From assembly GCA_013339765.2 (NCBI GenBank), contig CM023448.1:330323941-330387940 (forward strand): a stretch of 64,000 bases of DNA, in the 5' to 3' direction. Numbering within the stretch: the stretch's first letter is position 1; each line of letters starts with the position of its first letter. The notes under the pieces were generated by a model. That model did not search any database, was not told where the DNA came from, and saw only the letters and a program-made list of their open reading frames with translations. A program made the position numbers and the translations under genes. Source of the stretch: Haemaphysalis longicornis. Lineage: Eukaryota; Arthropoda; Arachnida; Ixodida; Ixodidae. Of the stretch, positions 12,917 to 23,346 are shown piece after piece.

Positions 12917-13008
12917 GCTGTCCGCTGGCCGAGTTGTCTAGAGCGCTGGGTAGGTCATTGCAAATGTCTCGCAAGTCCGCGAGTTCGAATCCCCGCGGGT
13001 GCGTGCTT
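12917..13008 (+). tRNA. tRNA-like sequence (probable pseudogene or SINE head)
   Basis: An A-box-like TGGCCGAGTTGTCTAGAGC (as in tRNA-Leu/Ser) and a B-box GAGTTCGAATCCC lie at normal spacing, and a run of about 12 T (possible Pol III terminator) follows. A 7-bp acceptor stem can be drawn only with three G-U pairs, and the T-stem pairs poorly, so I cannot assign an isotype. It directly follows the LINE tail. It could be a degenerate tRNA gene that served as LINE target, or the head of an unrelated SINE. Confidence 0.4.
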
Positions 13009-13734
13009 TTTTTTTTTTATAAGTTAACTTTTTCGTTTTCCGCCGATGTTTTCTATCCTGAGTTCACCTTTTTTTTGGGCCTCAACGTTCATTGCTCCAC
13101 GAACTAGTTCACAGAACGCGCGCAGGCTGGCACTGGCGCGCTAGCGAGTTCTCGTTGGCGTCGCTGTTGCCATAAGCACCGACTGCTTGCGGGCAGTGGG
13201 CACAGGCCAGAATCAACAACCCTTGGCCTGGTGCGAACACGCTTTTTACGATACAGGCATGAGTGAGGCAAGCTCCAAATATAGGGGAAAAGCGCATGGC
13301 ATTTGAGCGTCTGCGGGGACGCGGAGGGCGTTCATTGCACTGCGTAGGCCTCGGCTAGTGAATGCTACGATTCCAAGCCGGTCCTGGGAGGCTTATCTTA
13401 CGCATTTTACAGTCAGACAAACATGGCAGAAGCGCGGTACGATGATTACTGAGATATTGAGAATTGCCATCCAACAACGCCATCGGTTGTGTTTTACGGA
13501 ACCGAAACCGAAACCGAAACTTGTTTGATTGCTACCTTGGGCAACGTCCAATCGCGGTGCTCCCTCCTCCCAACGTCCACAGCTTTAGTTGGTGCGGCCG
13601 CCGCAAACCGCGCATAGTAGTTTTTCTTCTTTCGCGCTGTGTAAAATAATTACCGATTTGTCAACCGGATAAACGATAAAAGTGGGTAATTTGAGCCAGT
13701 CCGCAGTGCAAGCAAAAAAGGGGGCTTGACAAAT
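13009..13734. other. Unassigned sequence
   Basis: No gene is recognised. A short tandem ACCGAA run lies at 13499-13518. Confidence 0.4.
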
Positions 13735-13749
13735 TCACTTCAGTGTCCC
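13735..13749 (-). repeat. Inverted-repeat terminus, right (partner of 10598)
   Basis: The exact reverse complement of the 15 bases at 10598-10612. See that entry for interpretation. Confidence 0.4.
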
Positions 13750-13973
13750 AATGATGCTTTATTCACTAAGAAATAAGGCAATTTAACCCAAAAATTTTTT
13801 AAATCTCCCGCTAAAATTGAACATTCCGTGACGTGTACAATGACGTCATAGAGCCGGTCCATGAAACAGATACTTAGTATGTCGACTCCATATAGCACCC
13901 ACACGCGGGAGTCGATCGAGACGGCGGCCATTTTAAAAATACTAGTAAAACCTAGTGCACCGCAGCCCTAGTC

Positions 13974-14198
13974 ATGGAATCGCCTGATCCGGAGAACAAA
14001 ACTCTCGCCGAGGAGCTCGGGCTTGCATTTAACAACCTCACACCACTAAAACGCTCAATGCTTCTAAGTGCACGAGCGGCAAGAGTTGTGGGATACGCGG
14101 TGGAGGGGAAAAGCGACCATTCCGCGATAGCCACAACAGACGAACGCCCAGCCGTCGGCACCGCTGCCTCGTCAGCCCCTCGCGACGGACGAATATAG
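13974..14198 (+). other. 74-residue open frame, unknown
   Basis: It starts MESPDPENKTLAEELGLAF and is rich in Ala and charged residues. It has good codon-like texture but no domain I recognise. It lies beside a broken THAP domain on the opposite strand, within sequence that looks repetitive. It may be a remnant of the same element. I would not call it a gene without transcripts. Confidence 0.25.
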
Positions 14199-14259
14199 AC
14201 TGGTGCGTATGTGCCGTATTTTGATTACGGTTAATAATAGTTCAATTTCAGTAGCAGTA

Positions 14260-14640
14260 TCACTTATGCCAGTTGGCCGGTGTCGTGTATGGAAAGCCGT
14301 TCGCGCGAGCTCTCTGCTTCGACCAGAAAGATACGAGCGTCAATGCGCGGTGTTTACGGCATTTTTTCCCCAAGGTCAGAGCGATTTGACGAAGTCGGCG
14401 ACGAGCGCCAGCATGTCTCAGGAGTGAGCTAACGTAAGGGTCCCTGCCGTAATCACTTCCTCGGAAATGTAGCGAGCACACTCGTACTTCCTTTAGCTCT
14501 CTTTCTCCTCCGTTTGCAAAGTTCACAAAACGTAGCCACTTGCTTCGCCTAGGTTCGTCGTTGGGCAGCACATGAAAGGAGATCTCCTCACCGGCGGGAT
14601 GTCGCACTCCCTCGACGATTTGCCCGTACTACATGGGCAT
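14260..14640 (-). pseudogene. Broken THAP-type zinc-finger domain
   Basis: The minus-strand frame has EEISFHVLPNDEPRRSKWLRF, then EVRVCSLHF followed by GSDYGRD. This is the second half of a THAP domain: the conserved FHxxP-like segment, the invariant Trp and the CxxHF zinc pair. The first half is damaged. Upstream in frame there is MPM, then a stop, then YGQ, where THAP proteins start with a short Met-Pro segment and the C-x2-4-C pair. THAP domains occur in P-element and related transposases and in host DNA-binding proteins. The surrounding dispersed repeat (copy B just downstream) suggests a transposon origin. Confidence 0.65.
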
Positions 14641-15101
14641 TTCAAAACGCAGCAACGAAATTTCATTGTAAATTACTCGAACAAACTGAAGTTTTCAGTG
14701 GTTGTAAACTGGAAACGAGCTCGTAACGACAGCAGCAAGCCAACAGCATTCGAAACTTACGCGACGACTGGCACTATCTCGTCGCTTCTTGCTGTTCCTT
14801 ACTCCCCTCGTTTCTATTTTTACCTTTGCTGGTTGGCGATATGACGGCCAACCTCCTGTGTAGGGATTACGATACGAAGCAAGGTCGCGGCTGTGCGTGC
14901 TGGAACGGTTCTTTGGGCCCCCGAAGAGCCTCGAACCCGAAAATTCGTCTGCGCGACGGCGAGATGTCGAGCTCGGCCGGCGCTAGTTTCGTACGCATTG
15001 GCGCACACGCTTGCGTGTTCGTTCGGACCTTCAACCGTTTACTCCATCGTTCTTTGTCATAAAAAGAATGTGCAGTATGTTTCACGGGCATTTAGCTCGC
15101 T
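14641..15101. other. Unassigned sequence, probably the body of the THAP-bearing repeat
   Basis: No further domain is seen. It lies between the THAP pseudogene and repeat B and may be one element with both. Confidence 0.35.
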
Positions 15102-15350
15102 ATGCAAACTGTAAGCCCTGCCTAACATGCGTTTGCTTTTGCCGGCCTCCGCCAATCGCAGAGCATTCCCAAGTGACATCATAGGTTCTGTTGCGGAAAA
15201 TGAGCTGGTGGTCGCATGGTCATTTCCTTTTTTCCTAATTATGTAGCTTATTTGAGCGAAGTTTGCGTTATAAGTGGTGTCGTTATGGTTCTAACGAGGC
15301 AATCTTTCGAATGAACCAAACTTGTGTTTTCTCTTCATGGCTCCTTTAAA
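15102..15350 (+). repeat. Dispersed repeat B, copy 1
   Basis: Matches the minus strand of 57180-57427. Shared blocks include GCCGGCCTCCGCCAATCGCAGAG, TGACATCATAGGTTCTG, GAGCTGGTGGTCGCATGG-like, TAACGAGGCA and GAATGAACCAAACTTGTG-like text, ending near a CTTTAAA terminus. Because a THAP remnant lies upstream in copy 1, B may be the terminal part of a THAP-type DNA transposon. No terminal inverted repeat pair was proven. Confidence 0.6.
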
Positions 15351-15903
15351 AAGCATAATAAAGGGGGGAGGGATTTGGTGACAAGGGCACTGACTCGGCT
15401 TATTGTCCAATTAAGACGACTGAAAAATATTGTTCGTTCGCTAGTGACAACCCAGCAAACTTGCACAAATCGGACGTCTGCTCTCAGCCCGGTTAGCGAT
15501 TTTGCGATTTCATTAAAAATAAAAATAACTATTACACAGATGCCTATAGTGTACCCCCAATGAATGGCGAAATTTTTTGGTGATTTTAAGTTTTTTATTT
15601 CTTTGTGTTTCTCCTTACTGTTTGGTCTTCTTTTTTTTCCGGGTTCCGGACCCCTCCGTAACGAAATATTGCGTACGTCACTCATTGCAACTGCACTCTG
15701 TTATGTGTGTCTACCATCGGTGCGACTTTACTGTCGCATCTGCTCTCGCACACACGTTAAGGTATTCATTCACACGAGGGAGAATTTTAGCGGAGAAAAC
15801 CGAGGGAGGTTGTGACGTCACCGCAGGCGGACTTCCGCTCGGCCAGTTCCTTCGCTCACACGGAGGATGCGACTGTCGGAAGGTTATCGCTGTTTGCAGT
15901 CGC

Positions 15904-15907
<4 letters not shown>
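15351..15907. other. Unassigned sequence
   Basis: No gene or repeat family is recognised. Two pyrimidine-rich frames across 15564-15990 run into the following microsatellite and are not genes. Confidence 0.4.

Positions 15908-15972
<65 letters not shown>
15908..15972 (+). repeat. (TC)n-(TA)n compound microsatellite
   Basis: About 18 TC units followed by about 14 TA units. Confidence 0.9.
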
Positions 15973-15976
<4 letters not shown>

Positions 15977-17529
15977 AGAGAAGATTGCCCTGACGAAAGC
16001 AAGTCGTCTCTTTGCTGAAACGTTGGCAACAATCGTGCTTTTACCTTGTTCGAAGTTTTTCTTATCTCGTGTTCTCTACCATCTTCAAAGTTCTACTGCT
16101 CCCTATATATATATATATATCAGGGTGTCGAACCGGAACCGAACCGAACCGTAAACCGGAACTGAACCGATATTTTTGCCGGAACTGAACCCGAACCCGA
16201 ACCGTTATTTTTTGAGCGCGCTGAACCCGAACCGGAACTGAACCGAAAAAAAATAACGGTTACCGGTTCATGCCGAAATGGTTCGACCCTCTGTTGTTGA
16301 TATTGCACAGTAAATGCAATTCAGGCCTTTTTTTCTTTCCCGTACCATCAACTTCGTACTTGCTCGGGTACTTTCCCCTCCCGACAATTGAACACTATCA
16401 CGCTCTATGTAACAACAGGGGAAATGAATTAGCACCATTGTAGCAATGGTCTGTTGCTGCTGGAGGCGCGAGCGTAGTGCAAGCTGACCAAACGAAATGT
16501 CATTCTCGGCAGCTTGCAGGGGATATAAAACGACTTTGCCCTTCCCTAGTTGCGACTTCATTGGAGCAATCAGGCTGCAGGAGTGCTCCACTGCGCAACA
16601 GCGAAAGCTCACACCCGATGTGTGCAAACTTTTTGCATTTCATAATTTGTTTAAAAGGTCCGACACCTGCAAATTATTAATACTTGACAAGTGTGACCGC
16701 AGGAGCTGCTCAGTGGCTAAGCCGTTTGCTAAGCCGTTTGCCCAACTCGCTACATTGCTTCTACTGCGACTCGTTCCGGAGGGGAGTACTGCTGTGGACG
16801 AATTAAAGAGCGTCTACCCAAAAAGTCCCATCTCATGCTCCGCGTGACAAATTTCCCTTTCATTTTGTAACCGCATTATCTGTTATAAGATTCCGCAATG
16901 TAGCACACGGAACGATGGTAGGGGTTCAGGCGGTACGATGACATACTGATTGTAATGCACACTTTCGGTATCGCAAAAGGAATTGCAGTGGTCAGAGCAA
17001 TAATGCAGTGACTGAGCATTAACTAAAGCTTACTTTTAACAAAAGTGTGGCTAACACATTCGATAAGGTGACAGCTAACAAATTATTCAGGGTGACCAAA
17101 TATTCTAATTCATTGGTAGTATTTATGTGCCTGTTGTAGGATTTTTCTGTTTTGTTACAAATATAAAAAAAATGTGCGCTATTGGTATTAAGCGCTGGTA
17201 TTTGAACGCGCCAGTACCCAGGACTAAATTTAAGCTTCAAGGTTAGCGTGATGGGTGATTGCATAGCGACGATTGCGATTTCAACAAAAAAGGAAAGGAC
17301 AGAAAATATATCCCACCGTCATATGTCTTGGCGGTGGCTTTATGAATAGTCGCTGGGACAACATAATGTGAGCGAGAAAGAAGGTGGTAAATCGTCGCCA
17401 CTTCATTTGTTTTTCTAATATCTCGTGATTGTTTAAAGTTTGCTTTGCAATTGCGCCACTGCCCTTGGGGAACAGCAGAATTTTGAATTTTTGTTTGTGT
17501 TTTGACTTGACGGTCGTTTTAAACTAGTA

Positions 17530-18539
17530 CAGTCGAACACGGATATATCGAACACGGGTATATCGAATTATTGTCTATATCGAACTCATAAATTATCCCC
17601 TTGAAAATTCTGTGTAAAAGTATAGGAATTCGTACGTTTATATCGAAACGTATTTTTCCCGACATCGGGTATATCGAACGCCGCGGGAGCTGGTAGGTGC
17701 TCTTCGGCGGTCGCTGCACCCCCGATTGAGGTTGAGGAGGATGTGGAGGAATGCGCGGGCATGGCGAAGGTCGGGTACAGGAGGCGACTCCTCGATAGGC
17801 TTTTGATGAACCTCCGCGTGGGCACCGAGCTTAAGGTTGACCTGCTGGGAGCCATACATATGATGACAAGCGCTTGGAACGGCGTGAAGAAGGAGACCGT
17901 GGCCAACTGCTTCCGGAAGGCAGGCTTTGTGACGGCCGAATTTCTGAAGCTTGCGAAGACGGCGACGACAACGACGAGTGCATGGGCGACACGTTTCGTG
18001 AGTTGTCGTCCCTTTTCCCGGCTGCTGTTCCAGCCGGAGTGTCTGCCGACGACTTCGTGAACGCTGACACCAATGTTCAGGCTGTTTAGAGACTCGGTGA
18101 CGAGGATATTGTAGCTGCGGTCGCAGGAACCCAGGCCGATAACTCGAGTGGTGAAGATCGTCCGGACGAGGAGGCGGCTAGACGATCGTACTCCGCGGGT
18201 GAAGTTGCCGCTGCGTTCAGCTTGATTCGCCGTTGTTGCGGCGACATGGAAGGAACTGGGCTGTCGCACCTGGACGGCCTCGAGAACATTGAGACCAGCG
18301 TCTTTAATTTCATTTCCAGGACGAAGAAGCAGGGCAAGATCAGCAATTTTTTTTTCACGGAAATAAAGCGTCCTGTTGCGTCGTGAGTGCGGAATTAGTT
18401 GTCATTCTTGAATGCGCCCATCGGTAAGTGATTGTTCGCCATAGGTGAGGTCTCAGAGCCCATATTTTTTATATCGAATTTTTCATATATCGAACTATTT
18501 CGCGATCCCCTTGAAGTTCGATATATCCGTGTTCGACTG
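17530..18539 (+). mobile_element. pogo/Tigger-type element, internally deleted
   Basis: The termini are CAGTCGAACACGGATATATCGAAC at the left (reported here in part as CAGTCGAACACGGATATATC) and its inverted copy at the right, with TA duplicated on each side (17528-17529 and 18540-18541), as expected for Tc1/mariner-pogo elements. At about 1.0 kb it is much shorter than an intact pogo/Tigger element because the N-terminal and catalytic parts of the transposase are gone. It lies wholly inside the CAGGG-ended element and is therefore younger. Confidence 0.88.
17700..18362 (+). pseudogene. Tigger/pogo transposase C-terminus (remnant)
   Basis: The frame at 17743 gives YRRRLLDRLLMNL, KVDLLGAIHMMTSAW and ETVANCFRKAGFV. 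This is the segment that follows the DDE catalytic core in pogo/Tigger transposases. A frameshift near 17970 and a stop at 18087 follow. Beyond them the sequence continues as an acidic stretch, then AAAFSLIRRCC and a final TKKQGKISNFF. The helix-turn-helix, CENP-B-like DNA-binding and catalytic domains are absent, so no activity is possible from this copy. Confidence 0.85.
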
Positions 18540-18728
18540 TAAATGTTTTTTTTCTAATTTCAGTGATAATTCAACTCGTCGAACCGGTTCGCGAACCGGT
18601 TCAAGCTCCCGAACCGGTTCGTGAACCGGTTCGGTACGTGATTTTGTCGAACCGGAACTGAACCGGAACGAAATTATTTCACCCGAACCCGAACCGTAAC
18701 CGAACCGGTATTTTTTCGGTTCGACACC

Positions 18729-18829
<101 letters not shown>

Positions 18830-19080
18830 GGAAGAGCAACGCTGCCGCACACTGTCGATTTTGCGTCACGGCAGTTTCTGCTAAATTCCCTACGTACTGA
18901 TCTCGCCAGCCGCCTCAAAAGCGGCCGTGGACGTGATGCAGGCTCTGCGAGTGCTAATTGATGTCGCGGCTACAGAACGACGCGCGAGGCAGCGGATGGC
19001 GAGACGCGCGCTGGGAGTACCCGGCCGGTCTGCCTACAGGTCCGCGTACAGACAGGCTTGACACTGCGGCGGATATTCGA

Positions 19081-20235
19081 TTGGCGCTCTCGTAATTGAT
19101 CATTGATTGATTGTAGGGTTCAACGCGCCGACGCAACGCAGGCGATGGGGCCCACTGTAGAGCGCAAAGTTATACCAGTCCCAGCAATGGGCGGTCCAGG
19201 TAACTATGACTCCTGTTGGCTCGGGGTTGATCCAATTCCCCCATTATGACCCAACGGCCGGGGGGTAGTAACGCGCCCCTGTAATCCAGCGTGAGAGGAG
19301 GCTGGGAGTTCAATGTTACCATCCGCAAATACTGCATTCAACCGTACAGTCCGTATGTAGAGGCCGGGGGCTGCGCAACCTTTGTAACCTACAATGCGAT
19401 ATGGGGCCCAAGTGCGGACTGGTCGCTGGCCGAGGGACTGACAAACCCTTGTAACCTAATGTCTCAGGGGCTAACTAAGCCGACGGCCTTGGACAAGCCG
19501 CCGTGACCTGAAGTCTTAGGGGCGAGAGTGCAGAGTTGCTTCTGAGGACCATCGACTGTGTACCATGAGTAAACTCCGGCAGCAGATCCGAGGGTTTGGG
19601 AGGAACTACGCTTCCAGCCCTCAAGCTAGGCTGACTTTCCTGTCTCCGACGGTCGGGGCAAAGCTCACAAGCCCAAAGGGTAGCGGTTACCCCGTGCAGG
19701 GGCCGCAAGATTGGCAATATTGGCACTGTCTGATGCCCTCTCTGAGTCAACTCAGTCCTGAAAAGGAGTCGGACATCAAGGATCAGAACAAAAGACCGCT
19801 GTCCCCAATCCCTTCCTATTTCCCATAACCCCTTCCCTTCTCCCACTTCCCTTTCCCTCATCCCAACCCTTCCTGCTACTTCCCAGGGGAGATCAGGGGA
19901 GTCTCCCCGGGCCCGCTCTCCTGGCTGTGGTGTCGCGTAGTAGCATTTTTCCCACTTTATTTTATTTCCACCTTCGGGTGGTTCAAACCTCTCTTGCCGT
20001 TTGGCCTATTCATTTATTTCACAATTGGCAAAGGCTGGTTATACGCAAGTGGTACCGGCAGAGGCAGTATATTTTACAATCCTTTTTGGAGCCTCATTAT
20101 AATTTATATATGTAGTGGAGGGCTCCGGATTAATTTTGACCACCCGGGGATCTTTAACGTGCGCCGAAATCTCGAACACTCGAAATCTCGAAAATCTCGA
20201 AATCTCGAGCCGAAATCTCGTTGGCGCTCCCGTAA
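19081..20235 (-). mobile_element. SINE with 15-bp target duplications, interrupted by an insert
   Basis: TTGGCGCTCTCGTAA (19081-19095) and TTGGCGCTCCCGTAA (20221-20235) flank a minus-strand Ruka-like SINE in two parts. The tail and 3' body are at 19096-19160, and the middle body is at 20111-20175, where GTAGTGGAGGGCTCCGG continues the sequence. The 5' edge has a short array of CGAAATCTCG units (20164-20220), and the tRNA-like head is absent. The two SINE halves are separated by a 950-bp insertion. Confidence 0.85.
19161..20110 (+). mobile_element. 950-bp insertion of unknown family inside the SINE
   Basis: The pentamer TGTAG stands on both sides of the insertion point (19156-19160 and 20111-20115), and the SINE reads continuously across it, so this is an insertion with a 5-bp duplication. 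It begins AGCGCAAAGTTATACCAGTC and ends in AT-rich ATAATTTATATA. The interior has frames with no recognised domain and a run of CCTTCCC-type pyrimidines at 19825-19870. Whether it is a LINE-derived composite or another class is open. Confidence 0.7.
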
Positions 20236-20374
20236 GCGGTAGAGATTACGATTATTAAGGCAGTTCGCTATCACATCATTACCTCCTTTCGCAGAATTCA
20301 CGGCGGTCAATGGTGACTGCTGGACTTTTCTTCACTGAGTTTTACCAGGCGTCTGAGGATAGCTTGTAAGGCGT
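20236..20374. other. Short spacer before the Gypsy remnant
   Basis: Nothing is recognised. No 5' LTR matching the 3' candidate at 23347 is visible here. Confidence 0.4.
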
Positions 20375-20446
20375 GTGTTTTTGTCGCGTGGGGTATTCGC
20401 GCAAAGCAATTTTATAGCAGTGGGAAAGCAGTACTCTAGACCGGCC

Positions 20447-21357
20447 ATGAATATGAAGGCGTTGAAAAAACCGCAGTTGTTGGAGCTTGCAAAACAGTTG
20501 CGCTTGGATGTTTCGGACGCGCTGAGAAAGCCAGAGCTGATACAGGCTATACTCGCTGTTGGGGCTGACGATGATGAGCTGTCAGAGTGCATTGAGCTGA
20601 TCAATGACAGGGATACCGCTAAACGTCAGGCTGCAGAGGCGGAACGCGAGGAAAGATTCCAAGAACAGGAGCTCGAGAGGCAGAAACAGGAACGAGAACG
20701 GGAGCGACAGCATGAGCTGGAAATGAAGCGTCTAGACATCGAGGCATCTCGATCTAGGTGTCAGGATTACAGCAGCGCGGAGTATGCGGCGACTGAGAGA
20801 CCTACGTTGTGAATGAGTGACCTAATGCGACCCTACAAGGTAGGCGAAGACCTCGGTTTTTTTTTTTTTTGTCAATTTCGAGCGTATGTGCGAGAGGGCC
20901 CAGTTTAGGCAAGACATATGGCCGCAAAAGCTGCTTTCGATTTTGCCAGGTGAGGCATCCGACGTGATGACGCGCTTGCCAAAGGAAGAGGCGGAGGACT
21001 ACGAGAAAGTCAAGTCGAGCCTCCTGCAGGCTGTCGGCAGAGGCGTTTCGCCAGAAATTCCGTGAAGCCGAGAAAGCTAAGGGCGAGTCGTACTCGGAGT
21101 TCGCGTATAAGCTGAGGGCTAACATGGAAGAGTGGCTCAAAGAGGCAAAGGCTTTCGGAGAGCACGATAAGGTAGTTGAGTGCTTCGGTCTCGAGCAGTT
21201 TTACCGCCGTCTACCAGAAAACCTGAGACTCTGGGTGCAAGATAGGCATGGGGTAAATGCTGTGGATCATGCAGCTCAGCTAGCCGACGAGTTCTTCGCA
21301 CGTCGCAGGGGCGCAGGGGCCGAAAGACGGCCAAAAAGAGTTCAGGCCAAGGCCTGA
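20447..21357 (+). pseudogene. Gypsy-type gag remnant
   Basis: The frame from the Met at 20447 begins MNMKALKKPQLLELAKQLRL and carries a long charged coiled-coil (EREERFQEQELERQKQERER), as in the N-terminal part of tick Gypsy gag proteins. After a stop at 20810 and a T-run insertion, the second part (20870-21357) has LPKEEAEDYEKVKSSLLQ, FRQKFREAEKAKGESYSEF and FYRRLPENLRLWVQDR, a SCAN/retrotransposon gag-like fold. Two or more frameshifts separate the parts. It would have formed the particle shell of an LTR retrotransposon and is no longer intact. The start shown is the first Met of the charged frame, and a Met at 20375 is also in frame. Confidence 0.78.
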
Positions 21358-22060
21358 TAAGTCAGGGCCAAAAGGCAGAGCTCCTCAGGAAGACAGTGGA
21401 ACCAGCGAAGTCGTTTTCTCGGATAGTGAAACTGGCCACGAAAACGAAAAGAGCGCAGACGCCGCGGAGCAGTGCCGAAAGAAAGCTTTTGAAGCGCGCA
21501 AACAGGCTGCGTGTTAACAACTGCGGCGAGACGGGGCATTTCGCTGTGAGTTGAAAGAAGGGCGAACTCGTCTTTCACGTGCTAGACCAGAGTGAGGACA
21601 GCAGGCAGTTTCTGGACCCGTACGTACGTGAGCTAGTGGTCAACGGTAAACCATGCCGAGTTCTTCACGACTCCGCGGCGACGGTAGGCATGGTCCACCC
21701 TTCGTACATTGAACCGGATCAGCTGACGGGACAGAGTGTTTGTATGAAGCAGGCCGTAGCAGCACGAAACGTGCGCCTGCCGATTGCTAAGGTCAGCATC
21801 GGAGGTCCGTTTAGTGAACCTGTCACGCAGGCGGCAGTATCCCCACAACTTCTTCAGGAATACGTGTACCTATTCTCGAACAGGTCGGATCAGCTGTTAC
21901 GCGACAAGGGGAACAATTTCCAGAAACTGCTGAGGAAAGAATCAGCTGAGATCGCTGCGAAGGGCTCAAGTAAGGTTAGTGTCCCCACCTCTGAGAGGAA
22001 TGGAGAGACTCAAAAAAGACAGGAAGGATAGTGCATTTCCGGAGGCTCATGACAGAGGGC
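21358..22060 (+). pseudogene. Gypsy zinc knuckle and aspartic protease remnant
   Basis: Near 21512-21550 the text NCGETGHFAVS is a gag zinc knuckle whose last Cys codon is a stop. The frame 21579-22031 then has REL-VVNGKPCRVLHDSAAT with the active-site triad region D-S-A (Asp at about residue 31 of the frame), the retropepsin signature of Gypsy elements. It is followed by SIGGPFSEPV. The protease would cut the polyprotein. The reverse transcriptase, RNase H and integrase that should follow are not recognisable downstream, so a large part of pol is deleted. Confidence 0.75.
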
Positions 22061-23346
22061 AGCGTAAGTACATTGTGTGAGTAATTTTAGGGGCATTAAC
22101 TGTGTGTAAGGCCCCTACAGTGAGCGGAGATGTGTCAGCGTGTCAGCGTCGTGTTCGGAGTGCTCAGGTTCACGGGAGGCTTGAAAACGGCTGCCGGCCC
22201 GAACGCGCCCAGTTCGCAGGCTAACGACGTTCCTCGGGAAATCCTAAACCGTGACGTTAGCGAAAGAAGGCAACGCGAGTACGTTGACACGAGTGGTGTT
22301 TCTCTGGACGCGATTTCAGAACCGAGCAACGCAGTGGCAGAGCCGGCAGTCGAGACACTGAAAAGTTTTCGCGGTGCAGCTAAGCATAGCGACAGCGCCA
22401 CAACTGAGCGGGCCGTTAGCGTTCCACCTCCAACTCAGATTTTCGATGTCGAGGAACGGCTAGCCGAGCATGTGGCCATTCCGGTGTCGCCTGGGGTTGA
22501 GCCGTCTTCAGAGACCGGGCAGTTCGTACCTATTGTAGCTTGGCAGCCGGCAAAGAGAACAAAAACACCGCACAAAAAGGTCACAAAAATGTGCCGCAAG
22601 AGTTCCAGTGCGCGCCTGCCGTGTGGCAGCGCCGTACGCACACTTTGCGCCGGGTCTCAGCGGTCCTCGGAGCGAAAGCGCACGGCTTGCTCAAGCGGTG
22701 GAAATTAGAGCAGTTTTCTCCGCGCGCTCGAGATACGTCTCGGAAGAAGGCCGATGTCCTCTCGACCGGTCGCAGCAGCTTTCAGAGAACGGGCGCACCT
22801 AAGGTGCGATTCAAAAAGGGGAAAGCTCAGGGCAATGACGAGAGCTCAAATCGCCGCTCTCAGCGCCAGAAGTGGCCTGTTGACGCCTGACTTTCTCAAA
22901 TGCATTGTTTTTCCTGAAGCAGGTTTCACCCTTTACGATTACATTTCTTTTGTGTGGGAGATTTCTAATGACGCGAAATCTCATCTTTCAAGTTTGTGTA
23001 CTTGGCTAAAGTACCGTTGGGTTAAAATAGAACAACTGTAGTTAGTTATTCGCGTATTTTATCGCAACTAAAAGCCTGGTAGAGCTTCAGTGTGGATTTG
23101 TCTTTGCACTTGCCGGCGATGCGGTTGTGTCTTCCTGTGTTGTTCTGTTGCTTGCCTGACCAAGCCAGAGACGTTCTTGGCGGGCCAGTATTCGTCCAGT
23201 GACCGGCCCGGTGAAGCTCCAGCACGGTGTCGAACAGCCTAGGCCTGGAGTCGAGCATCTGGCGAGCACTTCTCTCCGAAAGCATCCCTCCGGACAACGG
23301 TTGAAGACCCTTATCCATCGGGATCTCGGACCCCCCGCGGAAAAAC
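22061..23346 (+). other. Unassigned region between the Gypsy protease and the LTR candidate
   Basis: A 192-residue frame (22130-22708), low in complexity and rich in Ser, Ala and Glu, shows no domain. A basic frame follows (22540-22890). They may be decayed element sequence. No RT catalytic motif or integrase zinc site was found. Confidence 0.35.
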
